Shown: piece by piece, positions 7,183-15,645 of the stretch | Numbering within the stretch: position 1 is the stretch's first letter | Layout: each line of letters begins with the position of its first letter | Source of the DNA: an uncultured Pedobacter sp. | GTDB taxonomy: Bacteria; Bacteroidota; Bacteroidia; Sphingobacteriales; Sphingobacteriaceae | Direction of reading: 5' to 3' | DNA: 58,022 nt | NCBI GenBank assembly: GCA_938008555.1 | Contig: CALLKE010000133.1 | Location: forward strand, 1-58,022 | Notes under the pieces: model-generated | Told to the model about the DNA's origin: nothing | Database searches by the model: none | The model's input: the letters and a program-made list of their open reading frames with translations, nothing else | Made by a program: the position numbers and the translations under genes

Positions 7183-7823
7183 CCAACACAATCGCACCGC
7201 CGACATTGGAAGAGTTGAATGAGAGAATTGTTGCTATTGAGGACCTTAGAAACACTTGGCGCGATCTTCCTTCTAAAACCCCGTTCGATCTCGAGCTGTA
7301 TTGCTTGTACGCGGTGCGGGATGGTTTCATAGTTTTACCAAAGGCTCTACTAGATTTCTTCACGTGGGCAATGAATGAAGGCCCATTTGATGGTTGCTCA
7401 TTAGATGGTGGCGATGTTCAAGACAAAGCTGAAAAGCTTGGATTGATTGTATCTGAAAAATACGATCCCGAAGTACATGGAGAACGTTGTGATTTTGAGG
7501 AAGGTGATAACATCTATGTGTTTTCACCAAATCTAACGGGGATTCCTGTTCCCACCCAATCACCATGGATGGACATAGAGACAGCGCCGAAGGATGTAGA
7601 GCTTCTACTTGGATGGTGGCGTTCTGGACTTGAACGTAAGTGGGAATACGCATCGGGGCTTGCTGGCAGTACAAAAGGTGGATGGCTTCACGGCCAAGCT
7701 ACCCACTGGATGCCTATCCCCGCTCCACCAACACACAATTCACCCCCGGATGTCTCGACCTCTCACAATCACGGTGAGGGTGATCCGTCAGTGATGCCGG
7801 ATTCGTCCGGGGGTGAGCAGTGA
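7179..7823 (+). CDS. DUF551-domain protein
   Basis: 214 residues from ATG 7179 (ATGA overlap). Residues ~135-190 carry the DUF551 pattern: W-M-D-I-E-T-A-P-K-D-V, then L-L-G-W-W-R-S, ending T-H-W-M-P-I-P-A-P-P. DUF551 is common in phages and of unknown role. The first 120 residues are a separate, less typical part (LEELNERIVAIEDLR coiled coil, then FDGCSLDGGDVQDKAEKLG). Confidence 0.75.
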   Translation: MTNTIAPPTLEELNERIVAIEDLRNTWRDLPSKTPFDLELYCLYAVRDGFIVLPKALLDFFTWAMNEGPFDGCSLDGGDVQDKAEKLGLIVSEKYDPEVHGERCDFEEGDNIYVFSPNLTGIPVPTQSPWMDIETAPKDVELLLGWWRSGLERKWEYASGLAGSTKGGWLHGQATHWMPIPAPPTHNSPPDVSTSHNHGEGDPSVMPDSSGGEQ

Positions 7824-8080
7824 TGGCTGAGAGGCTTTTGTTGAAATGGGGCACCGTCAAGGGGTGGGATAGTCTGACCGATAAATCGGTAGAACTTATA
7901 AATCGGTTCTTTGCCGGTGGTGTTTCAATGTCTTGCATAGCGGACCAGCCAGATAGCAATCGCAAGCATATCTTATGCGAATTGATCGACCAATTGAACG
8001 GTGAAATTCATAATGATTGGTCTGGCGAAATGATGTCAAAGGAAGAAGCTAAGAAATACATCATGGACTATCAAACATGA
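7823..8080 (+). CDS. Conserved phage protein (LLKWGTVKGW motif), 85 aa
   Basis: ATG 7823 overlaps the upstream stop (TGATG). The pattern LLLKWGTVKGW ... LCELIDQLNG ... M-S-K-E-E-A-K-K-Y-I is one I remember from many small phage hypothetical proteins. Function unknown. Confidence 0.6.
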   Translation: MAERLLLKWGTVKGWDSLTDKSVELINRFFAGGVSMSCIADQPDSNRKHILCELIDQLNGEIHNDWSGEMMSKEEAKKYIMDYQT

Positions 8081-8334
8081 CCTTGTGCCCCAAATGCGGA
8101 GCGGCGCATCTTTCGACAAGGGTGCAGAAGTTTAAACACCTCACCTATGAACAGATTTACAACAATCTGGACGGAATGACGGCCATGCATGTCGCTAGTA
8201 TTACATCTCTAAAAAAGCAAAAAGATGAAAGAGGCACGGCTTTTGTTAAAAGAATAATAGCAACGTACCTATTGTACGAACAGCTTTTGGATATTTCGGT
8301 TTTGGTTGCTCCGTTAGATCGGGGCACGCTATGA
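8077..8334 (+). CDS. Hypothetical protein with N-terminal CxxC, 85 aa
   Basis: ATGA-coupled start. Begins M-T-L-C-P-K-C-G, half of a zinc ribbon, then helical sequence. Ends with L-D-R-G-T-L; the DNA around its stop and the next start is nearly repeated at 8561-8579. Confidence 0.5.
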   Translation: MTLCPKCGAAHLSTRVQKFKHLTYEQIYNNLDGMTAMHVASITSLKKQKDERGTAFVKRIIATYLLYEQLLDISVLVAPLDRGTL

Positions 8335-8579
8335 ATGATAAAGACCTTTCTGATCGTATAGATGAACTTGAGGATGCATTGCACAAGATCATGCAATGGA
8401 GCGAGGCCTATCCGCTCAAGGTATTTCCCGAGCCTGACTGGGAAAAGGCTAGAGAGCTTTTAGAAGCTGGTGGAATAACTATGGACGCTGTTAGCGCACA
8501 TTGTATGCGCCATGTCGTCGAAGGTGTTGGCAATATTGCTCGTTCAGCACTCTCTTCGGCAGATCGGGGCACACCATGA
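8331..8579 (+). CDS. Hypothetical protein, 82 aa
   Basis: ATGA-coupled on both sides. N-terminal coiled coil (DLSDRIDELEDALHKIMQW). No family recognised. GGGG eight bases before the ATG serves as ribosome binding site. Confidence 0.5.
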   Translation: MNDKDLSDRIDELEDALHKIMQWSEAYPLKVFPEPDWEKARELLEAGGITMDAVSAHCMRHVVEGVGNIARSALSSADRGTP

Positions 8580-8860
8580 GCGAGATGATTGAACGACTTG
8601 CCCTTGCAATCGAAGCTACAATGTTTGCTCCCCACGAACTGCCATTAGACACTGGACTTCATGCTAAATATCGAGAGACGGCACGCGCTGTTATTGAGGC
8701 TATGCGCGAGCCGACTCAGGAAATGAGACTTGCTGCGGTCGCTGAGTGGTCAAGGCCCGACCCAACACCGGAACATGAAAGCACTTTAGTGTTTAACGCT
8801 ATCTGGCGCGCGATGATCGATGCCGCGCTCTCACGCCATGACGGAAAGGCTCAGCCATGA
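8576..8860 (+). CDS. Conserved phage protein (MREPT / AMIDAAL motif), 94 aa
   Basis: ATG 8576 in an ATGA overlap is preferred to the upstream ATG 8501. The features M-I-E-R-L-A-L-A-I-E, A-V-I-E-A-M-R-E-P-T-Q-E-M and AMIDAALS are typical of a widespread small phage protein family of unknown function. Confidence 0.6.
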   Translation: MSEMIERLALAIEATMFAPHELPLDTGLHAKYRETARAVIEAMREPTQEMRLAAVAEWSRPDPTPEHESTLVFNAIWRAMIDAALSRHDGKAQP

Positions 8861-8991
8861 GATCAACATTTTTCGAAAAATGGAAATATCGCTTTACATC
8901 AGCATGGGATGTTCTGACGGGCCGCGCTTTCGCTTGTTATAACCAAGATGCGTCACTTCCGTGGTCGCCACAGGAGAGCGCCAGTGAGTAA
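8857..8991 (+). CDS. Microprotein, 44 aa
   Basis: Found by the coupling pattern: ATGA with the previous stop, and an 8-base overlap with the GTG start of the next gene. Basic and aromatic N-terminus (STFFEKWKYRF). Not recognised; call rests on the overlaps. Confidence 0.4.
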   Translation: MRSTFFEKWKYRFTSAWDVLTGRAFACYNQDASLPWSPQESASE

Positions 8992-9178
8992 AAAATTCCC
9001 GGTTGACGATTGTCAAAAACGTCACCTCATTGCGGCGTTGCAACAAATTAAAGTCGTATGCGAGGACAAAAGGCTCGTGAAGGATATAGGCCCAAGCGAG
9101 CGAATGACGCTGTTTTTCATTCATCAGATATCAGAGCAGGCGCTACGCGCGCCTGTATCCACAGCGGGGAAGCCATGA
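8984..9178 (+). CDS. Hypothetical protein, 64 aa (GTG start)
   Basis: GTG 8984 lies after CAGGAGAGC, a good ribosome binding site; the ATG at 8948 has none. Sequence KRHLIAALQQIKVVCEDKR is helical. ATGA coupling to the next gene. Confidence 0.5.
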   Translation: MSKKFPVDDCQKRHLIAALQQIKVVCEDKRLVKDIGPSERMTLFFIHQISEQALRAPVSTAGKP

Positions 9179-9342
9179 CTCGCGCTGTTCCCCTCGATGG
9201 CATCAAAATCTCTCGCAGAGATGCGCTGGAACTTGTGAGACGTATGAATGAGAATTGGCCAGGAAAGTACCGGCTGGATTGGCGAAATGAAAGGAACCCA
9301 CTCTTTAGGCCGGAATATTATCAACAAGCCAACGCTAATTAG
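9175..9342 (+). CDS. Small protein, 55 aa
   Basis: ATGA-coupled start with GGGGAAG upstream. One helix (RDALELVRRMNENW) and a basic end. Not recognised. Confidence 0.45.
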   Translation: MTRAVPLDGIKISRRDALELVRRMNENWPGKYRLDWRNERNPLFRPEYYQQANAN

Positions 9343-9359
9343 AAAGCGCCCAGGAGACT

Positions 9360-9554
9360 ATGAGCCGAACCGCCGCCAGATTTACTCAAGCTGATGTTGC
9401 GTCGGCGCTTGGAATTTTCCCCAGCATCACCCTTGGGTCCCGTTTATGGGACAGGTTTGGCGAGGCGTGGTTTATCTGCGGCGCTTATTTCATGTGTCGA
9501 GTTCTTGAAGCAGCGCAGGCCCGTAATGCTGCAGGATCACCAAAGAAGCCATGA
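9360..9554 (+). CDS. Small protein, 64 aa, possible DNA-binding
   Basis: ATG 9360 follows CCAGGAGACT. The segment FTQADVASALG resembles the first helices of a helix-turn-helix, but the second half is hydrophobic (FGEAWFICGAYFMC). Its stop overlaps an ATG that opens a 16-codon frame (9551-9601) ending on the next start. Confidence 0.45.
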   Translation: MSRTAARFTQADVASALGIFPSITLGSRLWDRFGEAWFICGAYFMCRVLEAAQARNAAGSPKKP

Positions 9555-9600
9555 CGTTACCCGAAACAACAACACCGGAATCTGAAACGGATATTTTATA

Positions 9601-9774
9601 ATGACTAAAAAAAAGAAAAAAAATTCAATTTCAAAAATACAGCCAACTAAACGTGGGCGTCCCCGTATTGGGGAAGTTAGAGAAAAGCCATGGCTTAAGG
9701 AGTTTCCTCCTATGTCTCGTGCAACTTGGTATAGGCGCCAAGCAGAGAAGAACGGGGCAAACAATGGGAAATGA
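9601..9774 (+). CDS. Basic AT-hook-like protein, 57 aa
   Basis: Runs from ATG 9601. The lysine-rich start is followed by K-R-G-R-P-R-I-G, an AT-hook core, and by M-S-R-A-T-W-Y-R-R-Q-A-E-K, a helix I recall from small phage proteins linked to DNA binding. Overlaps the next gene by 11 bases. Confidence 0.6.
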   Translation: MTKKKKKNSISKIQPTKRGRPRIGEVREKPWLKEFPPMSRATWYRRQAEKNGANNGK

Positions 9775-9943
9775 TTGTCCGAATGCTTTCTGGAATGGGG
9801 CTCATAAATTTAAGCCAAGATATGACAAGTGGATCTACGCAGAAACAGATTCAGAAGAAAGAACATATGTTCAAGATATCTGTGTTAGGTGCGGGAAAAT
9901 TATTAGAAGACCAGAGAGGCAGCATGTCTCTGTCTCGGAATAA
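9764..9943 (+). CDS. Zinc-finger-like protein, 59 aa
   Basis: ATG 9764 after AACGGGGCAAAC. Contains a first Cys (N-D-C-P-N) and a C-V-R-C-G-K pair, with H and C spacing that could form a small zinc site. A competing frame from ATG 9771 lacks these features. Directly upstream of the large terminase. Confidence 0.5.
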   Translation: MGNDCPNAFWNGAHKFKPRYDKWIYAETDSEERTYVQDICVRCGKIIRRPERQHVSVSE

Positions 9944-9962
9944 ATATATGAGCTTTTTATAA

Positions 9963-11666
9963 ATGAATGACATTATTTCTCAAGCGCTTCGCCGGAAGCA
10001 ACTCGAATCCTTGGCTGCTAAATTATCTGAGAAAGTCAGCAGGCAAGCCAAAATAGAACACCAAACCCGTGGTTATAGGGACGAAAATGGTGTGTGGCGT
10101 TGTGGTCTCCTATCGTTTGTAAAATACTTCTGGCATGTATTGGAGCCAGGTACGGATTTTGTTGAAGGTATGCCTCTTGAAGCAATGTGTGAGCATTTAG
10201 AGGCAGTCACTTACGGGGAAGTACGTCAACTTTTAATCAATGTCCCCCCGGGCTTTATGAAAAGCCTTTTAGTAGACACGTTTTGGCCAGCCTGGGAATG
10301 GGGCCCAATGAAAATGCCGCATCTACGATATGTAGCATTTTCATATTCATCGAGCCTTACTGAGAGAGACAATGGTAAATTTAGGGATCTAATGCAAAGT
10401 CCAGCTTATCAGGCGATGTATGGCGCAGATTTTGTTTTAAAGAAAACAGGCGAAACTAAGATTACAAATAACAAACATGGCTGGAAGTTAGCTACCTCAA
10501 TTGGAGGTGTAGGCACTGGAGAGCGCGGAGATAGAATAATATTGGACGATCCGCATAACATAAAAGAAAGCGAATCAGATAAAATTAGGGAAGAAACTAT
10601 AAGATGGTTTCGTGAATCGATGTCATCTCGTATGAATGATATATCTAAAAGTGCTGTTGTAGTAATTATGCAGCGTGTACATGAGTCTGACGTATCAGGA
10701 ACTATTTTAGAGCTTGAGCTGCCATATACCCATCTTATGATCCCGATGCGCTATGTGTGGAGCGCAGATGAAAACGGTGATCCGTACACAACGTCTATTG
10801 GGTGGCACGATCCTAGATGGAAAGAAAACCCCGAGGATTCTGATGGAGAATGGGCGTGGCCTCAACGGTTCCCTGAAGAAGAAGTGATAAAACTAGAACA
10901 TGTTCTTGGCCCGTATGCGACTAGCGGGCAGCTTCAACAAACCCCCGAAGCTCGTGGGGGCGGAATAATCAAACGTGAGTTTTGGCAGCCATGGGAAGGA
11001 AAGTTCCCGTCCTTCAGTTATATTTTTGCATCTTTGGATGGAGCATTTACGGCAAACGAGCAGAACGATCCTTCTGGCCTTACTGTGTGGGGAGTTTTTG
11101 AGGACGGATTAGGCCACAATAAATTGATGCTGATATTCGCATGGCGAAAATTTCTTCAGTTTGAAGGACAACGATTACGTCCTGACCCCGATGAAAATCA
11201 GAGAGATTTCATGGATCGGCAGATGAGGGAATGGGGATTAGTGGAATGGACAGAACATACTCTTAGATACTGGAAATGCGATCGATTGCTTGTAGAGGCT
11301 AAGGCTTCTGGAATTAGTGTATCTCAAAGCCTTCAAACCCGTTACCGGAACCGTAACTGGGCAGTTCAGCTTGAAGATCCCAAGGGCGATAAGGTTGCTA
11401 GAGCATTGGCTGTTCAGGCTACTTTCGCTAATAAAATGATCTACGCACCATTAGAACGAGAGTGGTGCAGAATGGTTGTCGATGAAGCCGCTATTTTCCC
11501 AAATGGAAAATATGATGATTTAACGGATTCTTGTACAATGGCCATTAAACATATCCGTGATCTGGGATTATTGGAGTTTGACGACGATATTCGTGCAGAT
11601 GAACTAAAAAATGCCCGAATGCCCGAATCCGATAAAAAGCTCAGAAATTATATGCCAGGAACGTGA
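9963..11666 (+). CDS. terL: Terminase large subunit
   Basis: 567 residues, normal length. The N-terminal ATPase has a deviant Walker A V-P-P-G-F-M-K-S at 94-101, an adenine/arginine region YVAFSYSSSLTERDNGKF, and a Walker B R-I-I-L-D-D-P around 195. The C-terminal RNase H-like nuclease begins near 350 with IFASLDGAFTANEQNDPSG and continues with LLVEAKASG and the late acidic stretch KYDDLTD. It pumps DNA into the prohead with the small subunit (3155) and the portal (12476). Start ATG is 20 bases after the previous gene. Confidence 0.93.
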   Translation: MNDIISQALRRKQLESLAAKLSEKVSRQAKIEHQTRGYRDENGVWRCGLLSFVKYFWHVLEPGTDFVEGMPLEAMCEHLEAVTYGEVRQLLINVPPGFMKSLLVDTFWPAWEWGPMKMPHLRYVAFSYSSSLTERDNGKFRDLMQSPAYQAMYGADFVLKKTGETKITNNKHGWKLATSIGGVGTGERGDRIILDDPHNIKESESDKIREETIRWFRESMSSRMNDISKSAVVVIMQRVHESDVSGTILELELPYTHLMIPMRYVWSADENGDPYTTSIGWHDPRWKENPEDSDGEWAWPQRFPEEEVIKLEHVLGPYATSGQLQQTPEARGGGIIKREFWQPWEGKFPSFSYIFASLDGAFTANEQNDPSGLTVWGVFEDGLGHNKLMLIFAWRKFLQFEGQRLRPDPDENQRDFMDRQMREWGLVEWTEHTLRYWKCDRLLVEAKASGISVSQSLQTRYRNRNWAVQLEDPKGDKVARALAVQATFANKMIYAPLEREWCRMVVDEAAIFPNGKYDDLTDSCTMAIKHIRDLGLLEFDDDIRADELKNARMPESDKKLRNYMPGT

Positions 11667-11851
11667 ATATGATAAATATAGATATAAACCGAACAGAATC
11701 AGACATAGTTAAACATCTAAGGGATATGGTAAAAGAATGCGAAAATGGATTGATTATAGAACCTATGCACGTAGCCTGGATTTTAGCAAAAGCTGCTGAT
11801 GAAATTGATGAACTTAGGATTCAGGTAGTGGATTATAAATCCGCAACCTAA
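11663..11851 (+). CDS. Small protein, 62 aa
   Basis: GTG 11663 overlaps the terminase stop (GTGA); ATG 11669 is an alternative start. Helical, acidic end (KAADEIDELRIQVVDYK). Not recognised. Confidence 0.5.
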   Translation: MNMINIDINRTESDIVKHLRDMVKECENGLIIEPMHVAWILAKAADEIDELRIQVVDYKSAT

Positions 11852-11917
11852 GATCCGTTGAGATTATTTGTACTTTGTAACACATTCGGCTTCCCAAAAC
11901 CCTATGGAGCATAGATA

Positions 11918-12103
11918 ATGGGCGCCTTTCTTGTTGCTTTAATGTTCTTTGGTATGACAATGATCGCTTCAACTGCGATTATATATTCAGATGGTACTAG
12001 ATCTCAAATAGGCAAAATATCCCCGGTTATGGTACTTATTGGCGGGATGATATTTTCTGCTATGATAGCCTTCTCGCATTGGGTCCCCCATCTAGGGTGG
12101 TAA
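11918..12103 (+). CDS. Two-pass membrane protein, 61 aa
   Basis: Two hydrophobic segments, residues 2-24 (GAFLVALMFFGMTMIASTAI) and 36-55 (VMVLIGGMIFSAMIAF), joined by a short polar loop. Such a gene between terminase and portal has no obvious role; a holin is possible but the lysis cassette is elsewhere. Confidence 0.6.
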   Translation: MGAFLVALMFFGMTMIASTAIIYSDGTRSQIGKISPVMVLIGGMIFSAMIAFSHWVPHLGW

Positions 12104-12126
12104 ATCCCAAAATAAGAAAGTCTGAA

Positions 12127-12408
12127 ATGTCAGAAACTTTAAATCCAGCCTCTCTCGCATGCGTAGAACTCCTTAATAAAGTTTTGGAGGATGCTAGGGC
12201 AGGAAACGTTACTTCAGTTGCGATAGTAGCGTGTGGTCCTTCTGATTTCGGGGCGAATATGGCCGGTCCCAATGCCCCGGCCATGAATATGGGTTTGGAT
12301 GTCCTAAAAGCTAAGATCATCTCAGGTGTGACACAGCCGCAATACACCCCAAAACGTTCAGTGGTAACGCCTATGCGGTCTCCGATTAAGGTTCCTGGTA
12401 GAAATTGA
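12127..12408 (+). CDS. Hypothetical protein, 93 aa
   Basis: ATG 12127 is used because the upstream ATG 12079 lies within the previous gene and lacks a ribosome site. Pattern LASVELL-like helix, then NVTSVAIVACGPSDFG, as in small phage proteins I recall with a helix followed by V-T-x-V-A-I-V. Proline-rich end. Function unknown. Confidence 0.55.
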   Translation: MSETLNPASLACVELLNKVLEDARAGNVTSVAIVACGPSDFGANMAGPNAPAMNMGLDVLKAKIISGVTQPQYTPKRSVVTPMRSPIKVPGRN

Positions 12409-12450
12409 CCGATCAGAAGATCTTCGCACATTTTGTGGAATGTGATATTA

Positions 12451-12476
12451 CAGCAACCTCATTGGAGAGATTGCTG
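12451..12476 (+). promoter_or_regulatory. Leader hairpin holding the portal ribosome site
   Basis: CAGCAA (12451-12456) pairs with TTGCTG (12471-12476). The loop contains CCTC and ATTGGAGAGA, so the GGAG ribosome site of the portal is inside the hairpin and the GTG start begins on its last base. A second hairpin, CACATT-TTGTGG-AATGTG, is at 12427-12444. Confidence 0.5.
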
Positions 12477-14701
12477 TGGTTAATCCATTATTGTCAGACG
12501 AAGATATTGAGGTCATTATTGAGGGCCCAGAAGACAATTCTGTAAGAATTGATCCAGAAACTGGCACCATAGAAACGGATCTGCCTGATGGGAGTGTGGT
12601 AGTTGAGCTAGATGCCCACACTCATTCAGAAGATGGTTCTACATATCTTGAGAATTTCTATAAAAATCTTGTAGATGACATTGGGGAGGAGCGCCTACCC
12701 ATCATTACAGAAGATCTTCTGGAACAGATATCGGCAGATAACAATTCAAGGTCTCAGACATTAGTTACCAGAGCCCGCGGTCTAAGCCTCTTAGGACTTC
12801 AATTAGAGCAACCAAGGTCAGGGGTTGGTGATTCGGCATCCACTGCTGATGGCATGTCTGTGGTTACAAATCCTCTATTGCTAGAAGCCTGCCTGAAATC
12901 ATGGGCAAATGCCCAATCAGAACTCTTGCCTGCTGACGGGCCCTGTAAAATAGAGGATTTTAACCCTGATGAGCCTGATGCAAATAGGGAACTTGCGGAT
13001 GCTTTTGAGCGGGATATGAACTTCTATCTGACGACTATTGCGTCAGAATATACTCCAGAAACCTCTCATATGTTGCTTTGGGGTACTGTATTTGGTGGGT
13101 GTGGGATAAAGAAAGTATATGTAAATCCTAGGTTAGGCCGTCCTGTATCGGAAAGTGTCGATATTGAGGATTTGATCGTATCTGATACCACTAAAGATCT
13201 AAAATCTTGTGAAAGAATTACCCATCAGATTTTAATGAGGCCTTCTATTTTGAAGCGCCTACAAATGAAGAAAATTTATCGAGATATAGAATTGGGCCCA
13301 GCCACTGCACCGCAACCTGATGTGGTCGCTCAAAAAATAGCAGGGATACAAGGTACCTCACCGAATCAGTTTGCCCGGCCAGAAGACCAGCCATATACAC
13401 TCTATGAAACTCAATGTGAGTTGAATTTGCCGGAATTCTCTCGGGAGCCTTATGCCCCTAAAGGATTCGCAGATAAGGGCATCGCACTGCCGTTCCTGGT
13501 CACAATTGAAAAGGATTCTAGAAAGATCCTGGCGATCCGGAGGGATTGGAAGCCAGACGATGAAGAATGCATTCGTAAGCAGATGTACGTTAAATTCCCA
13601 TATATTCCGGGGCCTGGTTTTTATGGGACCGGACTTCTGAATGTTTTGGGAAATGCCTCCGCTGCTATGACGGCAGCGTGGCGCCTTACCCTAGATGCAG
13701 GTATGTACGCTAACTTCCCTGGAGGACTTCTCTCGGAGATCGGAGGGCGGCAGAAAACCAATACCCTTAGACCCGCCCCAGGCGAATTCACCCCTATCCA
13801 AACAGGTGGTAGGCCTATTCAAGAAAGCATTATGTCTTTGCCGTATAAGGACATAACGCCAGGACTTCTTTCTCTCATAGATAAAATTACCCAACAATCT
13901 GAAAAGGCGGGTGGGGCAATTGAGGTCCCGGTAGGGGAGGGTATCCAGAATGTCCCGGTAGGGACGATGTTGGCCCATATCGAGCAAGCGACTAAGCTTA
14001 TGGCCGCTGCCCACAAGGGCATGCATATGGCCCAAAGTGAGGAATTAGGTCTAATTGCAGATCTTTTCCGGGAAGACCCTGAATCATTCTGGAGAGGGAA
14101 TAAGAAATACAAGAAGTTCTGGGACGAGCAGAAACTATTTCTGGCGTTGAATACCTACACTTTGGTACCAAAATCGGACCCGAATGTTCCCAGCCATATG
14201 CACCGGCTGATGAAATCTATTGCCCTTATTGAGCTGAAGAATGATCCTGATTTTAAGCCATTTTTAAGCATACCGAACATTCTAGATCGTGTTCTAAGTT
14301 CGATGAAAGAAGATCCCACGGGCATCCGTATTCAGCCTCAGCCGCCACAATCGAATGGTCCTAGCCCAGATATGATGACGGCCCAAGCTAAACTAAAAGA
14401 GGCCGACACAAAGGCTAAGAAAGTGGAAATTGACGCCGTTAAGGTGGCAACTGATTCCAAGAATCGGCAGGAAGAATTAGCCAGTGAAAAGGAACTACAA
14501 ACAGTAAAACTGGCCCAAACCTTGATTACTCACGCCAACGACGCTAAAGAAGCCAGCCGTTCAAATGCTATAAAAGCGAATCAACATGCTCTGACTGTGG
14601 CTAAAACGGTCCATGATGCTTCATTAGGCCATCGGCAACAAATGTTGAATGAGAGAAAAGCCGGTGGGATAGTGAATTCTGATCATGATCTATCTCAATA
14701 G
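12476..14701 (+). CDS. Portal protein (head-tail connector)
   Basis: 741 residues from a GTG with GGAGAG upstream. The order fits the long podovirus-type portals: N-terminal acidic segment; wing/stem region with FGGCGIKKVYVNPRLGRP; IPGPGFYGTGLLNVLGNAS and SAAMTAAWRLTLDAGMYANF near 380-415; and a C-terminal helical coil rich in K, A and E (TAQAKLKEADTKAKKVEIDA). It forms the dodecameric ring through which DNA passes. The coiled tail suggests a barrel-like extension. Stop codon lies inside a strong hairpin. Confidence 0.85.
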   Translation: MVNPLLSDEDIEVIIEGPEDNSVRIDPETGTIETDLPDGSVVVELDAHTHSEDGSTYLENFYKNLVDDIGEERLPIITEDLLEQISADNNSRSQTLVTRARGLSLLGLQLEQPRSGVGDSASTADGMSVVTNPLLLEACLKSWANAQSELLPADGPCKIEDFNPDEPDANRELADAFERDMNFYLTTIASEYTPETSHMLLWGTVFGGCGIKKVYVNPRLGRPVSESVDIEDLIVSDTTKDLKSCERITHQILMRPSILKRLQMKKIYRDIELGPATAPQPDVVAQKIAGIQGTSPNQFARPEDQPYTLYETQCELNLPEFSREPYAPKGFADKGIALPFLVTIEKDSRKILAIRRDWKPDDEECIRKQMYVKFPYIPGPGFYGTGLLNVLGNASAAMTAAWRLTLDAGMYANFPGGLLSEIGGRQKTNTLRPAPGEFTPIQTGGRPIQESIMSLPYKDITPGLLSLIDKITQQSEKAGGAIEVPVGEGIQNVPVGTMLAHIEQATKLMAAAHKGMHMAQSEELGLIADLFREDPESFWRGNKKYKKFWDEQKLFLALNTYTLVPKSDPNVPSHMHRLMKSIALIELKNDPDFKPFLSIPNILDRVLSSMKEDPTGIRIQPQPPQSNGPSPDMMTAQAKLKEADTKAKKVEIDAVKVATDSKNRQEELASEKELQTVKLAQTLITHANDAKEASRSNAIKANQHALTVAKTVHDASLGHRQQMLNERKAGGIVNSDHDLSQ

Positions 14702-14709
14702 ATCATGAT
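14682..14709 (+). terminator. 12-bp perfect hairpin over the portal stop codon
   Basis: ATCATGATCTAT - CTCA - ATAGATCATGAT; the TAG stop of the portal gene is in the second arm. No U-run follows, so it may act on RNA stability or ribosome exit, or be a weak terminator, rather than a classical rho-independent one. Confidence 0.6.
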
Positions 14710-14761
14710 GTTCTTGCTCATAGTGTTATTTAATGCGATATTGCGAATAAGCATATAAACC

Positions 14762-14791
14762 TGCCCGGGCCGGGCAATCACTCAAGGATTG
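14762..14791 (+). promoter_or_regulatory. Two adjacent leader hairpins before 14797
   Basis: TGCCCG-GGC-CGGGCA (14762-14776) is followed by CAATC-ACTCAAG-GATTG (14775-14791), whose loop holds the AAGG ribosome site of the next gene. The two share two bases, so they may exclude each other. Confidence 0.4.
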
Positions 14792-14796
14792 ACCCT

Positions 14797-15642
14797 ATGG
14801 ATCGGCACCCCTTTTCAGATCATCGCCAACACAAAGTTGAGCGTGAGCGCGTTTCCCACATCACCAAGCAATGTCGTGCTGCGGGTGGGGGCATTCAGCA
14901 AGAAGAACGGAAAGATCGGAAACTCTTTTCGAAAATGATAAAAGAGCACGGTATGGTCCCTGAGGGGAAAAAAGCCAAACATCGTGCTGACCGGGTCGTG
15001 GCCCGGAAAAGCGGCGGCAGGGTCAAAAAGGGCGCTACTAATGTAAATGTTATTATCGGTGGTGAGAAGAGTGCCCCGATGCCTCCCATGATGCCACCAA
15101 TGGAAGGTCCCCCAGGTGGACTGCCCCCGGTAGCTGGCCTTGGTGGACCCCCTCCGGGTGCTGGGGCCCCTCCTGGAATGCCCCCTATGCCCATGCGGGC
15201 TAAGGGCGGCAAGGTCAGTAAGATTGACTCTATCGGTAGGAAGGTATTAGCCCTCCACAAAGACGAGCATTCTCTACTCGAGTCTGAGGGGAAAATGCGG
15301 GCTAAAGGTGGGCGCCTAAAGTCAGGACCAGCTTGGGAAGAAGGGCGGCGACTTGGAACCCAAGTTAGTCATGATAAAGGCAAGAACGAGAAACCCGAGG
15401 ATCTAGACCGTCCCCGTGTCATCACCTTCGATAAGGGCGGTCGTGTCATGCAGATCCAGGCCGGAGGCAAACCCCAGAAAGGGTATGCCCGTGGTGGACC
15501 TGTAGAGGCCCCTGGATACGGTAAAGGGATGGGACCTGACCTAGAGGCCGGTGTAATGGCTGGGGAAGCCAGGATCGCCCAAAGCCGTAGGGCCAAGAGC
15601 AGGTATGCCAAGCCACTTAAGGAAGTCGACGGGGCCAGGTAA
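14797..15642 (+). CDS. Low-complexity basic, Gly/Pro/Met-rich virion-region protein
   Basis: 281 residues. Basic N-terminus (HKVERERVSHITKQCRAAG), a Pro/Met/Gly block at ~88-130 (APMPPMMPPMEGPPG), then G-G-R-V-K, G-G-K-V-S-K and similar short basic-glycine motifs. I have seen proteins of this composition just after portals in related phages, with no function assigned. Codon use is GC-richer than nearby genes. It could be a flexible scaffold or inner-head protein. Confidence 0.6.
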   Translation: MDRHPFSDHRQHKVERERVSHITKQCRAAGGGIQQEERKDRKLFSKMIKEHGMVPEGKKAKHRADRVVARKSGGRVKKGATNVNVIIGGEKSAPMPPMMPPMEGPPGGLPPVAGLGGPPPGAGAPPGMPPMPMRAKGGKVSKIDSIGRKVLALHKDEHSLLESEGKMRAKGGRLKSGPAWEEGRRLGTQVSHDKGKNEKPEDLDRPRVITFDKGGRVMQIQAGGKPQKGYARGGPVEAPGYGKGMGPDLEAGVMAGEARIAQSRRAKSRYAKPLKEVDGAR

Positions 15643-15645
15643 CCC

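Noticed and set aside
9551..9601. 16-codon frame chained by ATGA to both neighbours
   Set aside because: May serve coupling, but too short to call a gene on its own.
14895..15260. Minus-strand Pro/Gly-rich frame of 121 codons
   Set aside because: Antisense of the low-complexity protein at 14797; no ribosome site.
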